A stretch of DNA of 64,000 bases, taken from the NCBI RefSeq assembly GCF_000385375.1, contig NZ_ARVV01000001.1, positions 868,001 through 932,000 of the forward strand, written 5' to 3'. The notes under the pieces were generated by a model that had not been told where the DNA came from, ran no database searches, and saw nothing but the letters and a program-made list of their open reading frames with translations. Below are positions 1 through 7,854 of the stretch, one piece after another. The stretch comes from Methyloversatilis discipulorum. Its GTDB lineage: Bacteria > Pseudomonadota > Gammaproteobacteria > Burkholderiales > Rhodocyclaceae. The translations under genes were made by a program, and so were the position numbers. Each line of letters opens with the position of its first letter. Positions within the stretch are counted from its first letter, which is position 1.

Positions 1-924
1 GGCCGACACCTCGTCCCAGTCCCACGAGTCGTTGTGGTGGTACTGGTGATAGCCCTTGAGCTTGCCGGTGTCGACATCCAGTGCCAGCACCGAGTTGGCG
101 TACAGGTTGTCGCCGCTGCGCGTGTCGGCCATCCACGGGCCGGCGTTGCCGACACCCCAGAAGGCGAGGTTGGTGTCCGGGTCGTAGGTGCCGGTGATCC
201 ACACCGAGCCGCCGCCGCGCTTGTAGGTATCGCCCGGCCAGGTGTCGCCGCCCGGTTCGCCGGGGCCGGCGATGGTGTAGGTGCGCCACGCTTCCTTGCC
301 GGAGTCGGCATCGAAGGCGGCGACGAAACCACGGATGCCGTATTCGCCACCGGAACTGCCGATCATGATCTTGCCCTTGGCGGCCAGCGGCGCCAGCGTC
401 ATGTAGTAGCCGGACTTCCAGTCGGCCACCGCGGTCTTCCACACCTCCTTGCCGGTCTTCGCGTCGAGCGCGACCAGGAAGGCGTCAGTGGTGGCGATGT
501 ACACGCGGTCGCCGTACAGCGCGACGCCGCGGTTGGTCGGGTGCAGCTGCTGCAGCTCGTCCGGAATGGTTTTCTTGTAGCGCCAGATCTCCCGGCCGGT
601 CTTCGCTTCCAGACAGATGACCTGGTTGTTCGGCGTGGCGACGAACATGTAGCCGTTGTTCACGATGGGCGGCGCCTGATGCCCTTCGGTCATGCCGGTC
701 GAGAAGGCCCATGCCAGCTGCAGCTTGTCGACGTTCTTGTCGCTCACCTGCTTGAGCGGGCTGTAGCCCCAGCCGGCGTAGTTGGCGCGGTACATCAGCC
801 AGTTCTGCGCCTCCGGCTTGTTCAGCCGCGCGTCGGTCACCGGCGCGTAGGCCGGCAGCGCACTGGCCGCCAGCGGTGCGAGCAGTGCCGCCGCGAGGGC
901 GGTCCGCTTCATCATGGTTTTCAT
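1..924 (-). CDS. PQQ-dependent alcohol dehydrogenase (methanol/ethanol family), 3' end outside window
   Basis: The first 308 codons of a periplasmic quinoprotein are present; the rest lies beyond position 1. The start at 924 follows a strong AGGAGGA ribosome site. A signal peptide (about residues 1-26) precedes beta-propeller repeats with W-motifs such as GREIW and GKEVW and the family sequence NRGVALYGDRVY (131-142). The last residues visible contain WDWDEVS: D302 aligns with the catalytic base and D304 sits at the +2 position that ligands the lanthanide in XoxF/PedH-type enzymes. The vicinal Cys-Cys pair of classical methanol dehydrogenases is replaced by Gln-Leu just before HPTNRG. Family membership is clear. 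The alcohol oxidised cannot be told from this part. It lies 115 bp downstream of the Rieske gene on the same strand. Confidence 0.93.
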   Translation of the reverse strand, partial: MKTMMKRTALAAALLAPLAASALPAYAPVTDARLNKPEAQNWLMYRANYAGWGYSPLKQVSDKNVDKLQLAWAFSTGMTEGHQAPPIVNNGYMFVATPNNQVICLEAKTGREIWRYKKTIPDELQQLHPTNRGVALYGDRVYIATTDAFLVALDAKTGKEVWKTAVADWKSGYYMTLAPLAAKGKIMIGSSGGEYGIRGFVAAFDADSGKEAWRTYTIAGPGEPGGDTWPGDTYKRGGGSVWITGTYDPDTNLAFWGVGNAGPWMADTRSGDNLYANSVLALDVDTGKLKGYHQYHHNDSWDWDEVSA

Positions 925-1039
925 GCTTCCTCCTGTGTTTTAGGGCGAAGGTGTGGTCGCGCTTCGTGGGCGCAACCGCTGCTGCAGCCCGGACGCTTCG
1001 CCTTGTGACGTCCGGACGGTGTAAAGCGGTATCGCGCGG

Positions 1040-1648
1040 TCAGCCCTTGCGCACGCCGGGCACGGAACTGAACGCGCCGGCCACCACCAGCTCGCCGTTC
1101 TCGCTCTTCAGCGGCAGCCAGGGCAGCGCGCGTGCGGCCGGACCTGCGGTGACGGCACCGGCCTTCAGCGGATCAAATTTGGAGAAGTGGCAGAAACAGA
1201 ACATCGCGCCGCCATTGGCGTCCCACTCGCTGACCTCGCAACCCTGGTGGGTGCATACCGCCGAGTAGGCGAGCACGCCGTCGGCGCTGCGGGCGCGGGT
1301 TTCGTCGTCGAGCGACGCCGGGTCGAAGCGCATCAGGATGACTCGACCCAGACGGCTGCCGTCGCGTACCAGCGCATCGGTCGCGGCGAAGGGCAGGGCG
1401 CGCACCGGCTTGCTGGCGAGCGGAATGTCGGCGACCTTCAGCGGCTGCGGCGTGTCTTCGTCGTCCATGCGCACCAGGCGGTCGCCCGGCTGCGGCGGCA
1501 GGTCGGCCGGCTCGCTGGCCTGCGCGCCACGCAGGCCGCTTCCGAGCATGACGGTGACCGCGATGGCGGCTTTCATTGCATCGCGACGCTGCATGCAGCA
1601 GGGGGCGCATGCCTTGTCGGCGATTTTTTTCGTGTTGTCCTTGTCCAT
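1040..1648 (-). CDS. Rieske [2Fe-2S] protein with Tat-type signal, co-directional with PQQ dehydrogenase
   Basis: A 202-residue protein; the start at 1648 has GAGGAGA upstream, whereas a longer frame upstream has no ribosome site. The Rieske ligands are C132, H134, C151 and H154, within CTHQGC and CFCH; C137 and C153 match the disulfide pair of bc1-type Rieske domains. A twin-arginine sequence (R21-R22-D-A-M-K) followed by a hydrophobic stretch suggests export of the folded protein, with cleavage or anchoring near residue 45. The N-region has an odd cysteine group (C14, C17, C18). The protein is not flanked by cytochrome b or c1 genes, so it is unlikely to be the bc1 subunit. Its position just upstream of the alcohol dehydrogenase suggests it carries electrons from that enzyme, which is inference. 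Confidence 0.88.
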   Translation of the reverse strand: MDKDNTKKIADKACAPCCMQRRDAMKAAIAVTVMLGSGLRGAQASEPADLPPQPGDRLVRMDDEDTPQPLKVADIPLASKPVRALPFAATDALVRDGSRLGRVILMRFDPASLDDETRARSADGVLAYSAVCTHQGCEVSEWDANGGAMFCFCHFSKFDPLKAGAVTAGPAARALPWLPLKSENGELVVAGAFSSVPGVRKG

Positions 1649-1685
1649 GGTCTCCTCGCAGGTTCGGTGTGGCGAACAGCCCTGG

Positions 1686-1701
1686 AGCGAGCGGCGTGCC
1701 A
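1686..1701 (-). promoter_or_regulatory. Sigma-54 (-24/-12) promoter for the Rieske/PQQ dehydrogenase genes
   Basis: Read on the minus strand the sequence is TGGCACGCCGCTCGCT. This matches the consensus TGGCACG-N4-TTGCW with one mismatch, and the invariant GG and GC are exactly 10 bases apart. Transcription would begin near 1675, giving a leader of about 27 bases that contains the ribosome site. The adjacent divergent gene encodes a sigma-54 activator, which supports the call. Confidence 0.75.
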
Positions 1702-1844
1702 TGTGCCGGACGCGGCTTCGATATGCGGATGGGCTGTGTTGCAGAGGTGTTTCAAACGACGCAGTGGCGCCGGATTTACCCGCCAGAACGGGGAATTCAT
1801 CCCGCAGGCGAGCAAGGTCGAGGGCGGCGGGATTTCCCGCTCAG

Positions 1845-1872
1845 GTGAGACGGAATCTCACTCGAAGTGAGA
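1845..1872. promoter_or_regulatory. Three alternating palindromic half-sites, probable activator binding site (UAS)
   Basis: GTGAGA (1845-1850), TCTCAC (1856-1861) and GTGAGA (1867-1872) are separated by exactly 5 bases each, so they repeat every 11 bp on one face of the helix. They form two overlapping perfect inverted repeats. The group lies about 150 bp upstream of the sigma-54 promoter and about 160 bp upstream of the divergent activator gene, the usual place for an enhancer of this protein class. Confidence 0.65.
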
Positions 1873-2033
1873 CAAATCCTTGTAATTCAGTGGCTTGCAG
1901 GGGTGTTTCGATGCTGCGGTGCAACGGAGGTTCCGCTTGAAGCGCGCGGAAGGCGTCTCCTACACTGTCGCGAAAACAGCTGGCGGCGTGACCGCACGGC
2001 GATGACGAAAAACGTGTTGGAGGAGGACGGGCC

Positions 2034-3962
2034 ATGCGATTCAGGGACGAGTTTTCGCAACACATGAGGCGGGTCGCCGCGGCGTCGGATGCGCGCGCTG
2101 GCGCGCTCGCGCTGGCGGGCGAGGAGCGCATCGCCGATTCCTGGCGGCGCTCGATGGAGCTCTACCGGGTGGATCCCGAAGTGCCGGCGGCGCCGCGCAT
2201 CCTCAGTGCGGCGGAGGTGCGCGAGCGCTGCGGACGCATCGAATCCTTCCTGCAGCTCGCACGCCTGGGCGTCGGCAAGCTGCACAGCCAGATCAAGGAC
2301 GCCGGCTACTGCGTGCTGATGACCGACGCCGACGGCAGCACGGTCGATTTCCGCGGCCTGCCGAACATAGATCACGAATTCAAGTCGCGCGGTTTCCGTG
2401 TCGGTGCCTGCTGGTCCGAGCAGGACGAAGGCACCTGCGGCGTCGGCACGACGCTGGTCGATCGTGCGCCCATCCTGGTGCACAAGGGTGAGCACTTCCG
2501 CGCCTACAACATCGGCATCACCTGCAGCGCGGCACCGATCTTCGGTCCCGACAACGACATCATGGGTGTGTTGAACGCCTCGGCGCTCGCTTCGCCCGAT
2601 GACCGGCGCAGTCAGACGGTGGTGTTCCAGCTGGTCGCGCAGAACGCCCGTTTCATCGAGAACGCCTGGTTCATCGAAGCCAACCGCCACCGATGGACGC
2701 TGCAGATCGGCGGCGCCGGCCGCGGGCTTGAACCGGAGCGCAGCTACCTGCTGGCGCTGGATGAGCGCGGCTACGTCGTGCAAGCGAACTTCCTCGCCCA
2801 CGTCGAACTGCTGGAACACGCCGGCCCGCTGCCGCGCGCCTTCCACGAAGTATTCGACCTGAGCGCGGACGAATTGCTGCGCGCCGCGCACGACCGCCCG
2901 GGCATGCCGGTCGCGCTGCGCCGGCTCACGACCGGCCAGGCGCTGTCAGCCATCGTTCGCGTGCCGGAGCAGCGGCGGGTCGCGCGGCGCGTGGCGCAGG
3001 GCCGGCACGACTTCTCCACGCTCACCGTGCGCGACACCCGCCTGGTCAGTGACATCCAGCGCCTGAAACGCATCGTGAACAGCCGTCTGCCCATCCTGCT
3101 GCTCGGCGAAACCGGCTCCGGCAAGGAAGCGTTCGCGCACGCCATCCACGCGCAGAGCGAGCGGCGCGACAAGCCCTTCGTCGCGCTGAACTGCGCGGCG
3201 ATTCCGGAGAACCTGATCGAGAGCGAACTGTTCGGTTACCGCGAGGGCGCATTCACCGGCGCCAAGGCGAAAGGCGAGGCGGGCAAGATCCAGCTGTCCA
3301 GCGGCGGCACGCTCTTTCTCGACGAGATCGGCGACATGCCGCTGCCGCTGCAGACGCGATTGCTGCGCGTGCTGGCCGAAGGCGAGGTGCTGCGCCTGGG
3401 TGGTACCGAGCCGGAGAAGGTCGATCTGAACGTCATCTGCGCCACCCACCGCGACCTCGAATCGCTGGTCGCCGCCGGTCGTTTCCGCGAAGACCTGTTC
3501 TACCGGCTGAATGCCGCCACCTTCACGCTGCCGCCGCTGCGTGCGCGCAGCGACCGGCGCGATGTTCTGCAGCAGGTGTTCGACGAGGAGTGTGCCGCCG
3601 CCGGCCGCGACATCGAACTGCCGGTCGTGCTGGCCGACGAGCTGATGACCTACGCCTGGCCCGGCAACATCCGCCAGCTGCGCAACACGCTGCGCTATGC
3701 GGTGGCGGTGTGCGAATCGGACACGATGTCGCGCGAGCACCTGCCGGACAACATCCTGCGCGCGCTCGACGAACCGCAACCCGCCGCAGCGCTGCCGCGC
3801 AGCGACGCCGAGGCCGACGAGCGGCGACGCATCGTCGAAGCGATGGAAGCCACCGGCTGGCGTGCCACCGAGGCGGCCGCGCTGATGGGCATGCCGCGCG
3901 CCACCTTCTACCGCCGGCTCAGCCGCTACGGCCTGGGTCGCGGGCGCTTCCCCAGCCGCTGA
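2034..3962 (+). CDS. AcoR-like sigma-54-dependent transcriptional activator
   Basis: 642 residues, start preceded by GGAGGAGG. The order is a short N-terminal helical region with the ADSWRRS signature (34-40), a GAF sensory domain (about 75-215), a second PAS-like region (about 225-320), and a sigma-54 AAA+ domain with Walker A GETGSGKE (358-365), the sigma-54 contact loop GAFTGA (405-410) and Walker B around GGTLFLDEI (424-432). A Fis-type helix-turn-helix ends the protein. There is no receiver domain, so it probably senses a small molecule directly, as AcoR-family activators of alcohol and acetoin oxidation do. It is divergent from the Rieske/PQQ dehydrogenase pair, whose promoter is of sigma-54 type, so that pair is the likely target. 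Confidence 0.93.
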   Translation: MRFRDEFSQHMRRVAAASDARAGALALAGEERIADSWRRSMELYRVDPEVPAAPRILSAAEVRERCGRIESFLQLARLGVGKLHSQIKDAGYCVLMTDADGSTVDFRGLPNIDHEFKSRGFRVGACWSEQDEGTCGVGTTLVDRAPILVHKGEHFRAYNIGITCSAAPIFGPDNDIMGVLNASALASPDDRRSQTVVFQLVAQNARFIENAWFIEANRHRWTLQIGGAGRGLEPERSYLLALDERGYVVQANFLAHVELLEHAGPLPRAFHEVFDLSADELLRAAHDRPGMPVALRRLTTGQALSAIVRVPEQRRVARRVAQGRHDFSTLTVRDTRLVSDIQRLKRIVNSRLPILLLGETGSGKEAFAHAIHAQSERRDKPFVALNCAAIPENLIESELFGYREGAFTGAKAKGEAGKIQLSSGGTLFLDEIGDMPLPLQTRLLRVLAEGEVLRLGGTEPEKVDLNVICATHRDLESLVAAGRFREDLFYRLNAATFTLPPLRARSDRRDVLQQVFDEECAAAGRDIELPVVLADELMTYAWPGNIRQLRNTLRYAVAVCESDTMSREHLPDNILRALDEPQPAAALPRSDAEADERRRIVEAMEATGWRATEAAALMGMPRATFYRRLSRYGLGRGRFPSR

Positions 3963-3985
3963 CGCAGGACATCGCGGCCGCTGTC

Positions 3986-4062
3986 GGGGTCAAGACCCCT
4001 CCCACAGAATCCGGCTCCGACTACGTGTCGGGCGCGATCCCTGTGGGAGCGGCCTTGGCCGC
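3986..4062. repeat. REP-like double-palindrome element, copy 1
   Basis: The palindrome GGGGTCAAGACCCC (3986-3999) is followed by TCCCACAG. After 33 bases comes the inverse CTGTGGGA (4041-4048), then the palindrome GCGGCCTTGGCCGC (4049-4062). Transcribed, it folds into a long hairpin with two side hairpins. It fills the gap between the activator gene and the convergent GntR gene. Two further copies lie at 10458-10657. Confidence 0.85.
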
Positions 4063-4110
4063 GACGCGGCATATGCGTGCCGCGCACGTCGATCCATGCC
4101 GCCGCCGCGA

Positions 4111-4821
4111 TCAGGGCATCGCGCCCGCAGCATCGGGCGCCAGCCGCGCCCGCACGAAGTCGATGTGCGCGTACATGGTGTCGCGCGCCTGCTCCGGTGC
4201 CCGCCTGCGGATCGCTTCCCACAGCGCGAAGTGCTGCTGCCACAGCGCCTCCGCCACCGCGCGGTCACCGAAGCGCAGGCCAGCGTGGTTCTGCGCCATG
4301 TGTTCGCGGTGCAGTGCGAGCAGATTGGCCTGCAGGTAGCCGAACATCGCGTTGTGCGCAGCACTCGCGATGGCGCCGTGCCACACCGAATCGAGCAGCA
4401 CCTCCTGCGCCTCGTCGTCGTCGCACCGGGCGCGGCGCAGGCGGTCGATCACGCCACGCAGCATTGTCAGGTCGGCACGCGTCGCGCGCTCAGCCGCGAA
4501 GGCAGCCGCCTCGCCTTCGAGTACGCGGCGGAATTCCAGCATGTCCTTGCCGAGGTGCGGGTGTTCGGTCAGCAGCTGACGCCACGGCGAGGTGAGGCCG
4601 CCGTGCAGGCGGTCGGTCACGTAGACCCCGCTGCCTACGCGGCTGGCCAGCAGACCGCGCGCGGCCAGGCGCTGCACCGCTTCGCGCAGCGTGCCGCGCG
4701 ATACCGCGAGCTCTTCCGCCAGTGCGCGTTCGGCCGGCAGGCGGGCGCCGGCGGCATAGCGGCCGTCGAGCAGGCGGCTCTCGAGTTCGCGGGTGGCGCG
4801 GTCGGCGGCGGTGGGCGGCAT
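4111..4821 (-). CDS. GntR/FadR-family regulator of the lactate operon
   Basis: 236 residues when started at 4821; longer frames upstream would run through the operator. An N-terminal winged helix-turn-helix (about 1-72, with PAERALAEELAVSRGTLREA) is followed by an all-helical FCD ligand domain (about 80-225) of the LldR/PdhR/FadR subgroup. It is divergent from lutACB, and a palindromic operator lies between them, so it most likely represses both itself and the operon until lactate binds. The effector is inferred from context. Confidence 0.88.
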   Translation of the reverse strand: MPPTAADRATRELESRLLDGRYAAGARLPAERALAEELAVSRGTLREAVQRLAARGLLASRVGSGVYVTDRLHGGLTSPWRQLLTEHPHLGKDMLEFRRVLEGEAAAFAAERATRADLTMLRGVIDRLRRARCDDDEAQEVLLDSVWHGAIASAAHNAMFGYLQANLLALHREHMAQNHAGLRFGDRAVAEALWQQHFALWEAIRRRAPEQARDTMYAHIDFVRARLAPDAAGAMP

Positions 4822-4838
4822 GGTGGCGGGTGCAGGAG

Positions 4839-4855
4839 AATTGGTCCGACCAATT
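4839..4855. promoter_or_regulatory. Palindromic operator for the GntR/LldR-type regulator
   Basis: AATTGGT-CCG-ACCAATT is a perfect 7-bp inverted repeat around a 3-base centre. It resembles the TTGGT-N3-ACCAA sites of LldR and other FadR-subfamily repressors. It begins 18 bp upstream of the regulator start and ends 67 bp upstream of lutA, so one bound dimer could control both directions. Confidence 0.8.
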
Positions 4856-4922
4856 TTGCCTGAAGCGCGGGCGCCGCGATCATCTGCTCCATCGCACTCG
4901 AGGGTGCCCACCGGAGTTTCCG

Positions 4923-5684
4923 ATGCACGCAGATCGTCCGCCGCGCCCCGATCAGGTCTATCTGTTCGGTACCTGCCTGATCGACCTTTTCGTGCCACAG
5001 GCCGGCGTCGATGCGGTACGTCTGCTGGAACGCGAAGGACTGACCGTGCATTTTCCGCGCGCCCAGAGCTGCTGCGGCCAGCCGGCCTTCACCAGCGGCA
5101 ATCCGGACGAGGCGCGCCGCGTGGCCGCCGCGCAGATTGCGCTGTTCGACCAGCCCTGGCCCATCGTCGTGCCGTCCGGCTCCTGTGCCGGCATGATGCG
5201 TCACCACTGGCCGACGCTGTTCGACGACGATCCGGTGCTGCAGGCGCGCGCCCGCGATGTGGCCGGCCGGGTGTACGAACTGGCCGGCTTCCTGGTCGAG
5301 GTGCTGCACGTCGACTACTCGGCTGCCAGCGCCGAGCCCGTCACCGTCGGCCTGCACACCTCGTGCAGTGCGCGACGCGAAATGGGTACCCGCGCGCACG
5401 GCGTGCAGCTGCTGTCGGCGCTGCCCGGCGTCACGCTCGACACGCACGCCAACGAATCGGAATGCTGCGGCTTTGGTGGCGTGTTCTCGCTCAAGCACGC
5501 GGACATATCGGGCGCCATCGTGCGCGACAAGGTGGCCAGCCTGTCGGCGGTCTGCGAGCGCTTCGTCACCGCCGACTGCGGCTGCATGCTGAACATTTCG
5601 CACGCCGCCGAACACCAGGGCCGGGCGCTGCGCGGGGAACACCTGGCGACCTTCCTGCTGCGCCGGCTGGAGGGCGAAGCATGA
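4923..5684 (+). CDS. lutA: L-lactate oxidation complex subunit LutA/LldE (CCG-domain protein)
   Basis: 253 residues with two cysteine-rich CCG domains, shown by SCCGQPAF near residue 49 and ECCGFGG near 181; these bind Fe-S clusters in the heterodisulfide-reductase-like family. Start ATG at 4923 has GGAG upstream. LutA works with LutB and LutC as a cytoplasmic iron-sulfur complex oxidising L-lactate to pyruvate. It is the first gene of the operon, and its stop overlaps the lutC start (ATGA). Confidence 0.93.
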   Translation: MHADRPPRPDQVYLFGTCLIDLFVPQAGVDAVRLLEREGLTVHFPRAQSCCGQPAFTSGNPDEARRVAAAQIALFDQPWPIVVPSGSCAGMMRHHWPTLFDDDPVLQARARDVAGRVYELAGFLVEVLHVDYSAASAEPVTVGLHTSCSARREMGTRAHGVQLLSALPGVTLDTHANESECCGFGGVFSLKHADISGAIVRDKVASLSAVCERFVTADCGCMLNISHAAEHQGRALRGEHLATFLLRRLEGEA

Positions 5685-6346
5685 GCGCCCGCGAACGCAT
5701 CCTCGCCCGTCTGCGCGCGGCCGAGCCTGGCGCGCCGGTGATGCCGCCTGACGTGACGGCCTACTACGCGCAGCGACCACGGCTGACGCCGGGCGAGCGG
5801 CTGCAGCAGTTGTGCGCGCGACTGCGCGCTTCGCGCGCCGATGTGATGGTGGCGCAGCCGGCCGAGTGGGCGAGCGTTGCGGCCGATGCGTTGCTCCTGC
5901 GCGGCGTGCGTCGCCTGGCACTGAACGGCGGCGTGCGCGCCGACGAGCTGGCGGCGGCCTTGCCGCCCGCCATCGAGGCGGTGCGCTTCGACGGCGCGAT
6001 CGAGGCCTGGAAGCAGGACATGTTCGCGACCGTCGACGCCGGGTTCACACCGGCCGCTGCCGGCATTGCGGCAACCGGCGCGCTGCTGCTGAACCACGGC
6101 GGCGCGCTGCCGCGCACGCTGTCGCTGGTGCCGCCGATCAGTCTGGTCTGCATCGATGCGCGCGATCTGTATGACGACCTGCACCATGCGTCGAGCAGCC
6201 AGCGCTGGGCCGACGACATGCCGACCAACCGCGTGCTGGTGTCCAGTCCGTCGCGCACCGCCGACATCCAGCAGACGCTGGCCTACGGTGCGCACGGCCC
6301 GCGCGAGCTGGTCGTGGTGGTGATCGCCGAAGGAGACTCGGCATGA
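5681..6346 (+). CDS. lutC: Lactate utilization protein LutC (LUD domain)
   Basis: 221 residues, one LUD domain. The conserved glycine-rich AGIAATGALLLNHGG stretch lies near residues 125-139 and the typical PPISL motif follows. It overlaps lutA and lutB by 4 bases on each side, so the three are translationally coupled. The order A-C-B differs from the A-B-C order of Bacillus. The catalytic role of LutC is less well defined than those of LutA and LutB. Confidence 0.9.
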   Translation: MSARERILARLRAAEPGAPVMPPDVTAYYAQRPRLTPGERLQQLCARLRASRADVMVAQPAEWASVAADALLLRGVRRLALNGGVRADELAAALPPAIEAVRFDGAIEAWKQDMFATVDAGFTPAAAGIAATGALLLNHGGALPRTLSLVPPISLVCIDARDLYDDLHHASSSQRWADDMPTNRVLVSSPSRTADIQQTLAYGAHGPRELVVVVIAEGDSA

Positions 6347-7788
6347 GCGCGCAGCCCATGCATTTCGTGTCGCCCGCGCAATTCCGCGACCGCGTCAGCG
6401 AGGCGCTGGCGGATGACGGGCTGCGCGACAACTTCCGCAGCGCCATGCAGTTCCTGCGTGACAAGCGCGCCAGCCAATTTCCGGACCCGGTCGAAACCGA
6501 GGCGCTGCGCGATCTGGGCGAGGCGGTACGCAAGCACGCGCTGGCGCATCTGCCTGCACTGCTGGAGAAGCTGGAGGCGAATCTGCAGGCGCGTGGCGTC
6601 GAGGTGCACTGGGCGGAAACGCCGGACGAGGCCTGCGCCATCATCCACCGCATCGCCACCGAAGCCGGCGCGCAGCGGGTGATCAAGGGCAAATCCATGG
6701 TGAGCGAGGAGGTGGAACTGAACCACTACCTCGAAGCGCGCGGCGTCGAGTGTCTCGAATCGGACATGGGCGAGTACATCGTGCAGCTGGCCGGCGAACG
6801 GCCGTCGCACATCGTCATGCCCGCCATCCACAAGACGAAGCAGGACATCGCGCGGCTGTTCGAACAGAAGATTCCGGACGCCGGCTACACCGAAGACGTC
6901 GATGCGCTGATCCGCACCGGCCGCGAAGTGCTGCGCGAGCGCTTCATGCAGGCCGACATCGGCATTTCCGGCGTCAATTTCGCGATCGCCGAAACCGGTA
7001 CGTTGTGGCTGGTCGAGAACGAGGGCAACGGTCGGCTGTCGACGACGGTGCCGGACATCCACATCGCGATGATGGGTATCGAGAAGGTGGTCGATACGCT
7101 GGAACACGCGATGCCGCTGGCCAGCCTGCTGCCGCGCTCGGCCACCGGTCAGGCCGCCACCACCTATTTCAACCTGATCACCGGTCCGCGTCGGCTCGGC
7201 GACCAGGACGGGCCGCGGCGCATGCACCTGGTGCTGCTCGACAACGGTCGCACCCAGGCCTATGCCGACGCCCAGCTGCGCGCGACGCTGCAGTGCATAC
7301 GCTGCGGCGCGTGCATGAACCACTGCCCGGTCTATGCGCGCGTGGGCGGCCATGCCTACGGCACCACCTATCCTGGGCCGATAGGCCAGATCCTGTCGCC
7401 GCACCTGCTGGGGCTGGACGACAGCCGCGACCTGCCGACCGCCTCCAGCCTGTGTGGCGCCTGCGCCGAGGTGTGCCCGGTGCGCATCCCTATCCCGTCG
7501 TTGCTGATGCGCCTGCGTACCGAAGCCAATCGCGCGCCTGGCGCCGCGGTGGCGCAGCCGCTGGCCGGGCAGGGCGCATCGTTCAGCGTCGGGCAGAAGC
7601 TGGTGTGGCGCTTCTGGAGCGGCATCTACGCCAGCCCCGGACGTTACCGGCTGCTGCGATGGGCGGCCACCCGCTTCCGCTGGCTGGCACCGCGCCGGCA
7701 GATGGGCTGGACGCAACACCGCACACCGCTGCGGCCGGCCGCGCGCAGCCTGCACGATCTGATGAAGGCGCGCGGACAGCCGCGTTGA
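6343..7788 (+). CDS. lutB: Lactate utilization iron-sulfur protein LutB
   Basis: 481 residues: an N-terminal LUD domain (to about 300) with the GISGVNFAIAETGT signature near 207-220, then a ferredoxin-like domain with two 4Fe-4S cysteine groups, CIRCGACMNHC (C318, C321, C324, C328) and CGACAEVC (C371, C374, C378). A C-terminal tail of about 90 residues follows. It probably passes electrons from lactate towards quinones. No lactate permease or D-lactate dehydrogenase lies next to it. Confidence 0.94.
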   Translation: MSAQPMHFVSPAQFRDRVSEALADDGLRDNFRSAMQFLRDKRASQFPDPVETEALRDLGEAVRKHALAHLPALLEKLEANLQARGVEVHWAETPDEACAIIHRIATEAGAQRVIKGKSMVSEEVELNHYLEARGVECLESDMGEYIVQLAGERPSHIVMPAIHKTKQDIARLFEQKIPDAGYTEDVDALIRTGREVLRERFMQADIGISGVNFAIAETGTLWLVENEGNGRLSTTVPDIHIAMMGIEKVVDTLEHAMPLASLLPRSATGQAATTYFNLITGPRRLGDQDGPRRMHLVLLDNGRTQAYADAQLRATLQCIRCGACMNHCPVYARVGGHAYGTTYPGPIGQILSPHLLGLDDSRDLPTASSLCGACAEVCPVRIPIPSLLMRLRTEANRAPGAAVAQPLAGQGASFSVGQKLVWRFWSGIYASPGRYRLLRWAATRFRWLAPRRQMGWTQHRTPLRPAARSLHDLMKARGQPR

Positions 7789-7854
7789 CCGGCGGCTTCA
7801 AGTTTTGGCGCGGTCTGTCGATACCCCGGGGATACCGCTGCCTCCGAGGCCGTC

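Noticed and set aside
58..920. Plus-strand frame with ATG near position 34 covering the start of the window
   Set aside because: It is antisense to the PQQ dehydrogenase, whose translation is unambiguous from signal peptide to active-site motif.
1040..1648. Rieske gene as petA of the cytochrome bc1 complex
   Set aside because: There are no petB or petC genes next to it, its neighbour is a quinoprotein dehydrogenase and it has a separate sigma-54 promoter.
3963..4110. REP-like repeat as a CRISPR or an intrinsic terminator
   Set aside because: Copies are few, imperfect, palindromic and not regularly spaced, and there is no T run; the REP-like description fits better.
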